Positions 52,303 through 60,880 of a stretch of 64,000 nucleotides of DNA are shown here, piece after piece. The DNA lies in the NCBI RefSeq assembly GCF_000143825.1, contig NZ_CM000961.1:2067448-2131447 (forward strand), read 5' to 3'. The position numbers were made by a program, and so were the translations under genes. Source of the stretch: Corynebacterium genitalium ATCC 33030. Lineage in GTDB: Bacteria; Actinomycetota; Actinomycetes; Mycobacteriales; Mycobacteriaceae. The notes beneath the pieces are model-generated. The model saw nothing but the letters and a program-made list of their open reading frames with translations. It had not been told where the DNA came from and did not search any database. How positions within the stretch are numbered: the stretch's first letter is position 1; each line of letters starts with the position of its first letter.

Positions 52303-53956
52303 TGTTTTCCTCCTGATTGTTTTCCTCCTGTGCAATCATTTGCTGAGAGGTATGCCCAACTGCCAACACAACATTTTTGACCACTACCGTGTGCCCATCA
52401 GAGTCCATGAGAGCGTATGCCCCCTCTTGATCGGAAATAGATAGCACTCGCGTGGGCACTAAGCGAATATCTACATAATCTCGATAGGCAGTAACTACCT
52501 GAGAAGCTACCCAGTGAAGATAAGCGCCATAGAGAGCCCTGGATGTATAGGTGTCTGGACCCGTTTGCAGAGCCTCTTCCAAAAGGACAGGATCTGAGTG
52601 TAGGAAGGCAGAGGCTTTGTCAGATTTCAGCCATTCGTAAAATGTGGGACCCTCGAGATACCTCCCCTCGATACCGGCGCTGGAATCAGGGAAACCACTA
52701 AGCTGAGATGCCACAGTATTCATGAGGAGAGCAGGGGTCTGATAAGGATTCCACGCCTTGCCGGATCCGAAGGATGAATCATCAAACCAGACCAGTACGG
52801 GTGTTTCTTCTTGATCAATACTGTGCGCCAACCGGTCCAGGGTTCTTTCGACGACCGCCAGCCCTCTCGGCCCCCCGCCCACAACAGCTACCTGGGCAGC
52901 CAGAGGAACGACTCGACCGACGCCTAGAGAAGTAGAATATGGGGTCAGCTCATCAACAATATCGGCCGCAGGTGCCGAATGGGCGCACCCGTAGTTCACT
53001 CCCGCCCAAAGGTTAAGGCTTTCCACATCGCCAGCGTAATTAGCATTTGCTCTTAACTCTGAAGTCAAATGGTGAAGTTCCGGATACATCGACGGAGCGG
53101 ACTGGGAGTACTTTTCAGTAAAAGTATTGGTGATGGCGCGAGCCGATCTTCCGGTGAACGCTTTAGTAAGGGTGGTCGGCCGACCGCGTAACTCTTTCAG
53201 AGCAATCTTGTGGGTATGTTTCGTCCCCGCCTCATCTGCGAGAAGAAAATGGGTGCCCACCTGTATGGCCCATGCACCCCGGCGAAGGAGTGCGAGGGCT
53301 TCTTTTGCAGTCGCGATACCACCTGCAGCAATAACAGGCTTACTTACTTTAGATAAGGCATATTCCAGCAGTTCAGAAGTAGAATGAGTCGATCCCTCAC
53401 TCTCGGTAGAGAGCACAGTCGCTCGATGGCCTCCAGCTTCTGCCCCCTGAACACATATAGCATCACACGAGGTGGATGCGAGAAAGTCGATCTCATGAGG
53501 CGTTGTCGCATTTAAAACAACACTTTTCCCTGCTTCTTGAAACTCATGGATCAACGTTTCATCAGGGTAGCCAAACGTAAAAGAAACTACTTGAGCCTGC
53601 GAGCTTAAAGCAATGTCTATCTTTTCCCGGTAAAAGTCGTCCCCCGTAAAGGGTCGATCAGGTAGCTCCCCAAGTATCTGGGTATCCGTTTCGAGTAAGA
53701 CGCGGTATCGCTTCCATAGGTCCTGCTCCTTAGAAGAACGCTCTCGATCCGGAGGCGGGCAGAATATATTTATCCCGTACGGGCCGTCCGCTTCACCTTC
53801 AACCTGTTGAATTGCCGATATCAGCTTTTCTGGAGTTAAGTAACCTGCAGCAATATTTCCCAAACCGCCGGCATTCGTTACCGCGACACAAAGTTCAGGA
53901 GTAGATGGCCCCCCTGCCATTGGCGCCAAAATCAAGGGTCTCTTCAAAGTGATCAT
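52289..53956 (-). CDS. Nitronate monooxygenase fused to an FAD/NAD(P)-binding domain
   Basis: 555 residues. Residues 1-350 are a nitronate monooxygenase-like FMN barrel: A-P-M-A-G-G-P-S, G-A-E-A-G-G-H-R-A with the conserved His, and I-A-A-G-G-I-A. Residues ~365-545 begin a second flavin fold with V-A-V-V-G-G-G-P-R-G-L-A-V and L-L-M-N-T-V-A. This domain is shorter than usual and ends in a Glu/Asn-rich tail encoded by a tandem 15-base repeat that also supplies the next gene's ribosome site. Such fusions suggest a specialised oxidation, perhaps in natural-product metabolism. Confidence 0.8.
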   Translation of the reverse strand: MITLKRPLILAPMAGGPSTPELCVAVTNAGGLGNIAAGYLTPEKLISAIQQVEGEADGPYGINIFCPPPDRERSSKEQDLWKRYRVLLETDTQILGELPDRPFTGDDFYREKIDIALSSQAQVVSFTFGYPDETLIHEFQEAGKSVVLNATTPHEIDFLASTSCDAICVQGAEAGGHRATVLSTESEGSTHSTSELLEYALSKVSKPVIAAGGIATAKEALALLRRGAWAIQVGTHFLLADEAGTKHTHKIALKELRGRPTTLTKAFTGRSARAITNTFTEKYSQSAPSMYPELHHLTSELRANANYAGDVESLNLWAGVNYGCAHSAPAADIVDELTPYSTSLGVGRVVPLAAQVAVVGGGPRGLAVVERTLDRLAHSIDQEETPVLVWFDDSSFGSGKAWNPYQTPALLMNTVASQLSGFPDSSAGIEGRYLEGPTFYEWLKSDKASAFLHSDPVLLEEALQTGPDTYTSRALYGAYLHWVASQVVTAYRDYVDIRLVPTRVLSISDQEGAYALMDSDGHTVVVKNVVLAVGHTSQQMIAQEENNQEENNGEA

Positions 53957-54010
53957 GAGTGAAATCCTTACTCAGTGAAATCCACGGCATGATTCACGCT
54001 ACACAATTTC

Positions 54011-54311
54011 TGCAGCGTCCTGGGTTTAGTTCCGCTTCTTTTACGGCCCTGTGTTGATGGGCTCGGTGAGATAGTACTCGGTTTCTATTTCCTGTGGGGT
54101 GGCGTAGTCCAATGCTTCGTGAAGTCGCTTAGTGTTCCACTAATGCACCCACCGCAAGGTGGCCAGTTCGACTTCTCCGACCGACGTCCACGGGTCGGAC
54201 CATTTCGATGATCTGATGGCCCGCCCTCTCCTTGAACTCAACGGAATACTTTCTGGGCATAGTGCCTAATCCTTCCTTACCTGAGGTAGGAACTAAACCC
54301 GGGACGCTTCA
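54011..54311. mobile_element. Internally deleted IS3-family element, copy 2
   Basis: Ends read TGCAGCGTCCTGGGTTTAGT and its near-complement ending at 54311. It keeps the 3' end of orfB (minus strand ...L-H-E-A-L-D-Y-A-T-P-Q-E-I-E-T-E-Y-Y) joined to the 5' end of orfA. The deletion differs from that of copy 1. Together the two copies bracket the fusion enzyme and its transporter. Confidence 0.85.
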
Positions 54312-54377
54312 AACTGTACGAATCGATGTATGGGTCGACCACGACCTCGGCGGATCTAGTATCTTGAAGAAAAAATA

Positions 54378-54401
54378 ACCCCGCAGGGAAACCTGCGGGG
54401 T
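54378..54401 (-). terminator. Rho-independent terminator of ssb
   Basis: The stem CCCCGCAGG/CCTGCGGGG with loop GAAA is followed on the minus strand by a T-rich run (TTATTTTTTC), 11 bases after the ssb stop. Confidence 0.9.
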
Positions 54402-54411
54402 GTTGTTGTAA

Positions 54412-54831
54412 CTAGAACGGTTCTTGTTCAGCGTCTGCGAGCGCTGCGTTCGCCGCCTCACCTCCGCGACGGGCTGCGCGCGCAGCGGACTCCTTCTTGG
54501 AATCGATCAGCTGCACCGTGTCGATGCGCGCCACCAGCGGGTACTGCTTCTGGCCGTCCTTGTCGGTGTAGACGTCGGTTTTCAGCGAGTAGCTCACCGC
54601 AACGCGGTCGCCGGAGCCGATGTAGCCGAACACGCCGGGGTTCTTCGCGTCCTGGACGTAGCCGGTCAGCTCCACGATCTCGCTTTCCACCTTGCCGGTG
54701 GCCTTGTTCTTGAAGGTGTTGCGCGCATAGACGCTGAGTTTCACCGTCGCGCCACCGTTTGCGTGCTCGAACAGCTTCGGTGCGCGAGCTGCGTTGCCGA
54801 CGATGGTGCCGTTGTTGAAGGGGTTGGACAT
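54412..54831 (-). CDS. ssb: Single-stranded DNA-binding protein (plasmid type)
   Basis: 139 residues with AAGGAG seven bases before the ATG. An OB fold: N-G-T-I-V-G-N-A at the N-terminus, V-K-L-S-V-Y-A-R-N and F-G-Y-I-G-S-G-D-R-V. The C-terminus ends E-Q-E-P-F, like the acidic tip by which SSBs recruit replication partners. As part of U6 it probably serves the polymerase at 39094-43518 or conjugal DNA. Confidence 0.88.
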   Translation of the reverse strand: MSNPFNNGTIVGNAARAPKLFEHANGGATVKLSVYARNTFKNKATGKVESEIVELTGYVQDAKNPGVFGYIGSGDRVAVSYSLKTDVYTDKDGQKQYPLVARIDTVQLIDSKKESAARAARRGGEAANAALADAEQEPF

Positions 54832-54922
54832 GATGGTTCTCCTTACGTGAGTGGGTGTGATTTGCCGTGCAATTTGGGCACTTAAGCAGCGGATTTGCTG
54901 CTGCGGGGTGGTTGCGCTGTCG

Positions 54923-55066
54923 CTACAGCACTGCCCAGGGCAGCGGTGTGCCTGCCGCCTCTAGGTCGCGCAGTTCTTGTGCTGCGCCCGGATCGGCGTC
55001 CTCGCCGTCGATGCCGTCGGCGAGCTGGTAGAGCAGTTCCAGGTCGGTGTGAATGAAATCGCGCAT
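54923..55066 (-). CDS. 47-residue acidic protein
   Basis: ATG 55066 with AAGGAGG eight bases upstream. The product begins M-R-D-F-I-H-T-D-L-E-L-L-Y-Q-L-A-D-G-I-D and ends P-L-P-W-A-V-L. It lies between ssb and the DUF4192 gene in the same orientation. Too short for family assignment, but the strong ribosome site and the codon use suggest it is real. Confidence 0.6.
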   Translation of the reverse strand: MRDFIHTDLELLYQLADGIDGEDADPGAAQELRDLEAAGTPLPWAVL

Positions 55067-55159
55067 CACGTGCCTCCTTGTTCGGATTGATGGTCAATCC
55101 GTCTGTTGGAGACAGCTCTGCTGTCTAGGGGTCGCTCCCCTGCCCCGCGAGAAAAAGAA

Positions 55160-55185
55160 ACCCCATTGCATTGCTGCAACGGGGT
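55160..55185 (-). terminator. Terminator of the DUF4192 gene
   Basis: ACCCCATTGCA and TGCAACGGGGT pair around a short loop; the minus strand continues with TTTCTTTTTC. Confidence 0.8.
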
Positions 55186-55193
55186 GTGTGGTG

Positions 55194-56216
55194 CTACTCG
55201 GCAAACAAGATCGTGCGGGTCTTCTCAGCGCCCTCACGGACGAGTTCGACCATCCGCTCGCCTTGGCCGATGTCGGTGAGCTTCGCGACCAGCGACGGGA
55301 AGTTCTCGTCTGGCCCGATCTCGGTGGCTCGCTGCGCAGCCACGCCAGCTAGCCCCGGCTGGCCTGTGGCGTGCGCAAGCACGGCAACAGTGGCGGTGAG
55401 CTGCGCCCGCATCCCCGGCCAGCTGGTCGGGACAGCGCGCATAACCTGCTCTATGAACGCAAGACCAGCCTGCGGCTCATCGAGCAGCGCGGCAAGCAGC
55501 GTGTCCCGCAAGCGCGGCGTGGTGAAGCATTTCAGCGCCGATCGAACAGCGCGCGTGCTCGGCTGGGTGATTCCTGCCGCCGCCTGCTCGTATTCACGCT
55601 GCAGCATGTCTGCGAACATGGGCGGGATATACGCCAGCGCGTCTTCGATGATGTCGGCGTGCTCGGCGGCGTCGATGCCGTGATCGGTGCTGTTCAACCG
55701 TGCCTCGATGTCGTCTTTGCTCGGCTCCGGCAGCTCGCCGGTGTGCTCTAGCATTTGTCGCAGCGCCGCCGATGCAGCGACCTCGCCGACAACGCCGTGG
55801 CGCGGCTCGTCGATGAGCGGATGCTGATACACGGACCACCACGCAGCCCCGGTGACGATCTCGGGCACCTGCACCACCCCGAGCAGCGGCGGTAGGTGCA
55901 CTGCCCCGCTGGTGAGATACGTTGCCGTCTCGTCGAAGACCGGTTGCGCAATGTCATCGCTGATCATGTACGCGATAACAGCGTCGAGTTCGAGGTGGTG
56001 GACCCACGCTGCGAACCGCTCGCGGCTCTCGGCGAGCTTCTCCACGGCCTCGTCCAGGTCGAACCGTGCGACCGGGCCGAGACGGATGGTGTCGACACCC
56101 TCGTCGTCGACGAAGAACGCGAGGATCAGCGAGTTGTTCGGGTAAAACCCGAGGATGCCGGGGAGGTTCGCGAGGATCTCACCGTGGGATGCAAGCGTGT
56201 GGGAATGAGTGGACAT
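55194..56216 (-). CDS. DUF4192 protein
   Basis: 340 residues from ATG 56216, with AAGGAG eight bases upstream. The family start G-E-I-L-A-N-L-P-G-I-L-G-F-Y-P-N-N-S-L is present. Common in actinobacterial chromosomes and mobile elements; function unknown. It follows the integrase in the same direction after a 400-bp gap. Confidence 0.85.
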   Translation of the reverse strand: MSTHSHTLASHGEILANLPGILGFYPNNSLILAFFVDDEGVDTIRLGPVARFDLDEAVEKLAESRERFAAWVHHLELDAVIAYMISDDIAQPVFDETATYLTSGAVHLPPLLGVVQVPEIVTGAAWWSVYQHPLIDEPRHGVVGEVAASAALRQMLEHTGELPEPSKDDIEARLNSTDHGIDAAEHADIIEDALAYIPPMFADMLQREYEQAAAGITQPSTRAVRSALKCFTTPRLRDTLLAALLDEPQAGLAFIEQVMRAVPTSWPGMRAQLTATVAVLAHATGQPGLAGVAAQRATEIGPDENFPSLVAKLTDIGQGERMVELVREGAEKTRTILFAE

Positions 56217-56631
56217 GGCAGTGCTCCTTTGCACGAATACGGGGTGTACATGGCCAATCCCGAATTCGGCCCGGCTCTGCCGGTCGCAGGCGTATCCCAG
56301 CAGTGCAGCGCCTATGTGCGCCGGGCGTCGCTAGCGCAGCCCGATACTTGGCTTACCGGGTGCGAGCGCTAGCGACGCAGCATGGTTAGATCCCCGCGTC
56401 GCCGCTGGTTAAGCTGATGCGGCACAACTAGGATCAACGTCTCCAACACTCAACGTGCGGGGTGACAAGAGCCGTGTCATACTTCCTGCGAACGCCACGG
56501 TTGAGCAGTGTCACCCCCCGATACACGAAGGCAGATCTCCCCCGAACTGCCAGCTCCCGTGGCGTTCTTTCGTAGGAGCGTTGCGCACTACAGCATATGC
56601 GCGCGATTGTTGACGTGTCATACACTGCAAC
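56217..56631. other. Gap with a 13-bp perfect inverted repeat
   Basis: GCGTCGCTAGCGC (56325-56337) and GCGCTAGCGACGC (56366-56378) form a stem around 28 bases. Possible regulator site or terminator for the integrase; no gene seen. Confidence 0.55.
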
Positions 56632-58143
56632 CTAGTTCCACACGATCTGGACTGATTCGGGGTTGAAGGTCTTGCTGCCACGCACGCCACGGCGCAGGCG
56701 CACCTGGCACAAGGTGTTGATGACACGGCGCTGCACGGCAAGCTCTGCGTTGTCGAAGGCGTCCACGGGCGAGGCGTAGCCGGTTGTGTCAAGCAGGGCC
56801 GATGCGCCAGCAAGGCGGGCACGGCGCGTTTCGAGTTTCTCGATCTGCGGCTCATAACGGTTTCGCGCGCGCTTGAGGTCACGGGCCTCGATAAGCTCCT
56901 CGTCGTAGTCAGCCTGGACGCGGGCAAGCTTTGCGCGAAGCTCAGCGAGTTCGTCGTCGATGGCGTTGACCTCGTCGTCGTCCGCAGTCGGCAGCAGGTC
57001 CGCCAGGTCGTCACGGCCAAGGCGGGCGCGGATCACGGCGAGCACAAAATCATCAACGCTGTGAGTGCGCACTAAGCCGCAGGCCGCGCAGCGGTAGCGG
57101 TCGGCATGCGTGCGCACGGGGTTGCCACACTCGTCGCAGACATACAGGCCCGAGCCGAGATGGCGGCGAGTGTTCCGGCGCTCCTTGTTTGTCAGCCGGT
57201 CGGGATCATCGAGCACGTTCTGCACACGCCACCACAAATCGGGTGTGACGATAGGCTCCCACTGCCCTTTCACCGGCTCGCCGGTATCGGGGTCGCGGAC
57301 GATATGTGTGACACGGCGGTACTTGTTCTTCACGCCTTTGCGCTCGGCCTTCTTATAGGTGGAGTAGCCGGCATACACAGGGTTGCGCAGGATCGAGTGC
57401 AACGACGTGTAGGCCCACGGCTGCGCGTCGGGAACAGGCTTTTCTTCCTGGCCAGCAGCGCGGCGACGTGCGTTGCGCTCTGTGACCACGGTGTGCATAT
57501 GGCGCGGCGTGGTCGGGATATCCGGCAAGCCCGGCTGATTGACCCCAGACAGGGCGCGTGCGATGTCGCGCATGGAGTTGCCCCGCTCGACAGCGCGGAA
57601 CATCCCGAGCACGGCGGCGGCTTCGGAGGGGATGATCTCGCCGGTGGAGGTGTAGCCGATAGGGCGGACACCGCCGGAGTACCAGCGGCCCTGCTCGGCG
57701 CGCTGCTGTTGCGCACGGGATTGGCGCATGCTTTTGCGTTCGATCTCGCCGCGCGCCACGGCTGCTTTGATACGCGCGTACATTCTGCCGCCGTCGGTGG
57801 CAAGGTCAGCATCACCGTTCGCGGTGACGAGTTTCAGCCCCTGCTCTTCTGCCCTGTCGATCCACTCTTCGAGCTGCCAGGGCTGCCGCGTGAGGCGGTC
57901 GAGGTCCCAGCAAATGATTGCGTCGATCTCGCCGCGCTCGAAAGACGCCACCATCGCGTCGTAGTCGGGGCGGTCCACGTCCTTCTTTGACGCGGAGATC
58001 GACTGATCGACGTAGGTATGCACAACGTCCCAGCCGCGTTGCTCGGCAAGGGCTTCGCAGTCCTGACGCTGCCGGTCGATGGCAAGACCGTCCATGGCAG
58101 CATCGAGCGAGATACGGAGGTAAATAGCAGCACGTGTCGTCAT
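56632..58143 (-). CDS. Large serine recombinase (integrase)
   Basis: 503 residues. The catalytic domain starts A-I-Y-L-R-I-S12-L-D with the nucleophile Ser12 and continues D-R-Q-R-Q-D-C, D-L-D-R-L-T-R-Q. Next is the Recombinase domain (S-L-H-S-I-L-R-N-P-V-Y-A-G), then a zinc ribbon C-x2-C...C-x2-C (about 340-360) and a coiled coil (405-450). It starts 20 bases downstream of the ychF stop, where an integrase is expected if the att site is the ychF 3' end. It should catalyse integration and, with a helper, excision of U6. Confidence 0.93.
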   Translation of the reverse strand: MTTRAAIYLRISLDAAMDGLAIDRQRQDCEALAEQRGWDVVHTYVDQSISASKKDVDRPDYDAMVASFERGEIDAIICWDLDRLTRQPWQLEEWIDRAEEQGLKLVTANGDADLATDGGRMYARIKAAVARGEIERKSMRQSRAQQQRAEQGRWYSGGVRPIGYTSTGEIIPSEAAAVLGMFRAVERGNSMRDIARALSGVNQPGLPDIPTTPRHMHTVVTERNARRRAAGQEEKPVPDAQPWAYTSLHSILRNPVYAGYSTYKKAERKGVKNKYRRVTHIVRDPDTGEPVKGQWEPIVTPDLWWRVQNVLDDPDRLTNKERRNTRRHLGSGLYVCDECGNPVRTHADRYRCAACGLVRTHSVDDFVLAVIRARLGRDDLADLLPTADDDEVNAIDDELAELRAKLARVQADYDEELIEARDLKRARNRYEPQIEKLETRRARLAGASALLDTTGYASPVDAFDNAELAVQRRVINTLCQVRLRRGVRGSKTFNPESVQIVWN

Positions 58144-58163
58144 GCCGCTAACACTAGCGCGCC

Positions 58164-59252
58164 TCAGGTTACATTGAAACGAAACTCCACCACGTCACCA
58201 TCGGCCATGACGTAGTCCTTGCCCTCCTGGCGGACCTTGCCCTTCGCGCGCGCCTCGGCCATGGAGCCGAGCTCATCGAGGTCCTCGAAGGCCACGATCT
58301 CAGCCTTGATGAAGCCCTTCTCAAAGTCGGTGTGAATCACGCCGGCGGCCTTCGGAGCAGTGTCGCCCTTGTGGATCGTCCAGGCGCGGGACTCCTTCGG
58401 ACCAGCAGTCAGGTAGGTCTGCAGGCCGAGGGTTTCAAAGCCGGCGCGTGCAAGCGTCGATAAGCCTGGCTCGTCTTGGCCGACGGCGGCGAGGAGCTCT
58501 GCGGCGTCTTCGTCGTCAAGCTCAAGGAGCTCGGTCTCAGTCTGCGCGTCGAGGAACACAGCTTCAGCAGGTGCGACGAGTTCGCGCAGCTCGGCCTTCT
58601 TCGCGTCGTCGGTGAGTACGCCCTCGTCGGAGTTGAACACGTAGAGGAACGGCTTCGCGGTCATCAGGTGCAAGTCGCGCACGAGCGCGAGGTCAATCTC
58701 GCCTGACTTGGAGGCGGCGAACAGCGTCCGATCTGACTCCAGGATCTCCTGTGCCTTTTTGGCTTCGGCGGCCTGGGCGGCGATGTCCTTGTCTTTGCGG
58801 CCGTCTTTCTCCAGGCGCGGCAAGGCCTTCTCGATCGTCTGCAGGTCGGCCAAGATGAGCTCAGTGTTGATCACGGAGATGTCGCTGGCAGGGTCGACGC
58901 GACCGTCGACGTGGATGACGTTGTCGTCGGAAAACGCGCGAACGACTTGGCAGATCGCGTCCGCTTCACGGATGTTGGCCAAGAAAGCGTTGCCCATGCC
59001 CTCGCCCTCGGACGCGCCTTTGACAATGCCGGCGATATCTACAAAGGACACCGTCGCCGGAAGGATCTCCGCGGACTCGAAGATTTCCGCGAGGCGGTCC
59101 AGGCGCTTGTCCGGCAACGGCACTAAGCCGACGTTGGGTTCAATGGTGGCAAACGGGTAGTTCGCCGCCAGGACCTCATTGCGGGTCAGCGCGTTGAACA
59201 GGGTGGATTTGCCCACGTTAGGCAGGCCGACGATTCCAAGAGTAAGGCTCAC
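58164..59252 (-). CDS. ychF: Redox-regulated ATPase YchF (OLA1 family)
   Basis: 362 residues from GTG 59252; TTG 59261 is also possible. G1 motif G-L-P-N-V-G-K-S-T, then the TGS domain with K-D-Y-V-M-A-D-G-D-V-V-E-F-R-F-N-V-T. It binds the ribosome and hydrolyses ATP rather than GTP. The last ~10 codons match the island's att-like repeats in protein sequence, so this end was probably rebuilt by integration; the extra Thr after F-N-V is unusual. Confidence 0.95.
   Translation of the reverse strand: MSLTLGIVGLPNVGKSTLFNALTRNEVLAANYPFATIEPNVGLVPLPDKRLDRLAEIFESAEILPATVSFVDIAGIVKGASEGEGMGNAFLANIREADAICQVVRAFSDDNVIHVDGRVDPASDISVINTELILADLQTIEKALPRLEKDGRKDKDIAAQAAEAKKAQEILESDRTLFAASKSGEIDLALVRDLHLMTAKPFLYVFNSDEGVLTDDAKKAELRELVAPAEAVFLDAQTETELLELDDEDAAELLAAVGQDEPGLSTLARAGFETLGLQTYLTAGPKESRAWTIHKGDTAPKAAGVIHTDFEKGFIKAEIVAFEDLDELGSMAEARAKGKVRQEGKDYVMADGDVVEFRFNVT
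58166..58195. repeat. att-like site A7 in the 3' end of ychF (right end of U6)
   Basis: TTACATTGAA followed by AACTCCAC matches A6 (TACACATTGAA, AATTCCAC). The integrase gene begins next to it. Confidence 0.65.
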
Positions 59253-59272
59253 GCTGGCCAATCATAACGTAC

Positions 59273-59304
59273 GCCCCGGCTGCCAGTTCAGACTGGGCCG
59301 GGGC
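59273..59304. terminator. Strong hairpin between ychF and the phosphatase gene
   Basis: GCCCCGGC/GCCGGGGC enclosing CCAGT/ACTGG. No T-run follows; possible factor-assisted terminator of the phosphatase gene at 59396. Confidence 0.5.
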
Positions 59305-59395
59305 ACAGGCAGGCGCAGGTTATCGCGGCTACGGTTACAGCTCGAGGCCGAATTGACGGGCAATGCCGCCCGCCTGCCGAGCAAGCGGAACCGCC

Positions 59396-60880
59396 CTAGC
59401 TATTGCGCTGGGAAGAGCCAGAAGAACCGGAGGTGCTGCCATTGCCTTCGCCACCACCGGGTTGCGCAGGGGCTGCGCCGCTGCGGTCGATGGTGAACTC
59501 GTCGACAACCGAGTTGTCAGCGACGTTGTGCGTACGCACGGTGAGCGTATTCTTGCTCACCTCAATGTTGGCGTAATCCGGGTTGTAGTCTTGGCGCCAC
59601 ACGGCGATCTCCGGGATGGCAAAGTCCTTACCGTAAGTCTGCGAGACATCGGTGAACTCCTTGCGCTTCTTACCGTCGCGGGTGTGGAAGTCGTAGTATT
59701 TGCCGCCGCCTGCGGTCGTGGTTGTCATGTAGACGGTCTCATTAGCCTTCGGGCGCAGCACGTCGCCGGGCTTCGGCGTGTCTTCCGGGATGACGGGCTC
59801 GGTGCCGTTCATCAGGTGGCTGCGGTTGTACATGTGGTCGTGGCCGTTGAGCACCAGGTCCACACCGGTTTCGGAGAACACCGGCGCAAGGCCTTCGCGC
59901 ATCTGCGTGATCTCTTTCTCGTGGTAGCGGCCACCGTGGGAGTACGGAGCGTGGTGCATGACCACGATGGTCCAATCCTTGTCCGCGCCGTGGGCAGCGG
60001 TAGTCTCGCGCACGAACTGAGACTGCTTTTCGATCGCCCGTTTGCGCTTCGAGTCGATCGGCTCGAAGTACTTGTTTCCCGTTTCGTTAGAGTCCAAAAC
60101 GATGAACAGGGCATTGTTGCGCTCGAAGAAATAGTTCGCGTCACCCGGCTTCGCGTTTGGCAGGTTCCCGTGCTCTTTGAAGTGCTTATCGACGATAGAC
60201 GTGGGCAACAGCTCGTGATTGCCCTTCGCCATAGCGAGCGGGTAGGACTGCAGCTCTTCAGCGGTAAAGAACGCCTCCCACTGTTTGATCGGGTCACCCC
60301 ACCCCTCAGCTTGGTCACCGGCGTGGACGATGAACTGGGAGTCCGGGTAGGCGCCGGTGGCTTGGCGGACCGCAGTGCGCCACGCCTCAGCCTGCTCGTC
60401 CACTTTGAGGTTCACACCGATCTGCGCGTCGGACAAGGTGAGGAAGTTCCAGCTGTCTCCTGCCGGCTGGGTGCGGAAAGTCGCCGCTTCGCTCCAGCCT
60501 CCCTGCTCGGAACCGAGCTGGTAGGTGTACTCGGTGCCCGGCTGCAGACCGGTGACGGTGGCGTGGTTGGCGCGGTAGGCGATGGCGCCGAAGTCAGCCT
60601 CCGTAGCGGCCACTTCGTTCACCGCCTCAGGGTTAGCCGTCGGGTAGTACTTCACGAACTCCTGGCCGTTGTAAGCGGTGCGCCAGGAGAAGTTCATGTC
60701 GGCAGAGGTAGCACCGACGTGCACGTGACTGGACGAGATCGGCCCACCGGCTGCCTGGCTGGATCCTCCAGGCTGACTGGACTGCGCAACAGCTTCTGGT
60801 ACGGCGGTGAACGACAGACCGAGCGCGAGGGACATCGCGGCTGCGGTCACTTTCAGGGAACGGGCGGGAGTCAGCGACAT
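59396..60880 (-). CDS. Secreted purple-acid-phosphatase-like metallophosphoesterase
   Basis: 494 residues from ATG 60880, with GAAAGG seven bases upstream and a signal peptide ending near A-V-A-Q. An N-terminal fibronectin-like domain (residues ~50-150) is followed by the metallophosphoesterase domain: S-D-A-Q, H-A-G-D-Q, K-G-N-H-E, V-M-H-H-A-P and G-H-D-H-M-Y. A Gly/Ser-rich C-terminal tail. Probably releases phosphate from organic esters outside the cell. Confidence 0.9.
   Translation of the reverse strand: MSLTPARSLKVTAAAMSLALGLSFTAVPEAVAQSSQPGGSSQAAGGPISSSHVHVGATSADMNFSWRTAYNGQEFVKYYPTANPEAVNEVAATEADFGAIAYRANHATVTGLQPGTEYTYQLGSEQGGWSEAATFRTQPAGDSWNFLTLSDAQIGVNLKVDEQAEAWRTAVRQATGAYPDSQFIVHAGDQAEGWGDPIKQWEAFFTAEELQSYPLAMAKGNHELLPTSIVDKHFKEHGNLPNAKPGDANYFFERNNALFIVLDSNETGNKYFEPIDSKRKRAIEKQSQFVRETTAAHGADKDWTIVVMHHAPYSHGGRYHEKEITQMREGLAPVFSETGVDLVLNGHDHMYNRSHLMNGTEPVIPEDTPKPGDVLRPKANETVYMTTTTAGGGKYYDFHTRDGKKRKEFTDVSQTYGKDFAIPEIAVWRQDYNPDYANIEVSKNTLTVRTHNVADNSVVDEFTIDRSGAAPAQPGGGEGNGSTSGSSGSSQRNS

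Larger units (their letters stand above)
23521..58195. mobile_element. Composite accretion island at the 3' end of ychF
   Basis: Bounded by an att-like repeat at 23521 and the 3' end of ychF at 58164-58195. Five further copies of the repeat divide it into six units. Contents: heavy-metal resistance (two cmtR/ATPase modules, one mer module), toxin-antitoxin remnants, duplicated chromosomal-type genes (arfB, epimerase) and a plasmid-like element with a serine integrase. The pattern suggests repeated site-specific integration at the same site with partial deletion of older elements. It is an inference; no junction sequence from an empty site is available in the window. Confidence 0.7.
38042..58195. 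mobile_element. Plasmid-like integrative element U6 with serine integrase
   Basis: About 20 kb between att-like repeat A6 and the ychF 3' end. It contains an iteron-like origin, HTH gene, multidomain replication protein, possible oriT, relaxase-like gene, SSB and serine recombinase, plus cargo. There are no phage structural genes and no type IV secretion genes, so it is best described as an integrative mobilizable element or integrated plasmid. Confidence 0.75.

Noticed and set aside
38042..58195. Prophage
   Set aside because: A serine integrase and ssb are present, but no capsid, portal, terminase, tail or lysis genes; relaxase-like and origin features fit a plasmid-like element.
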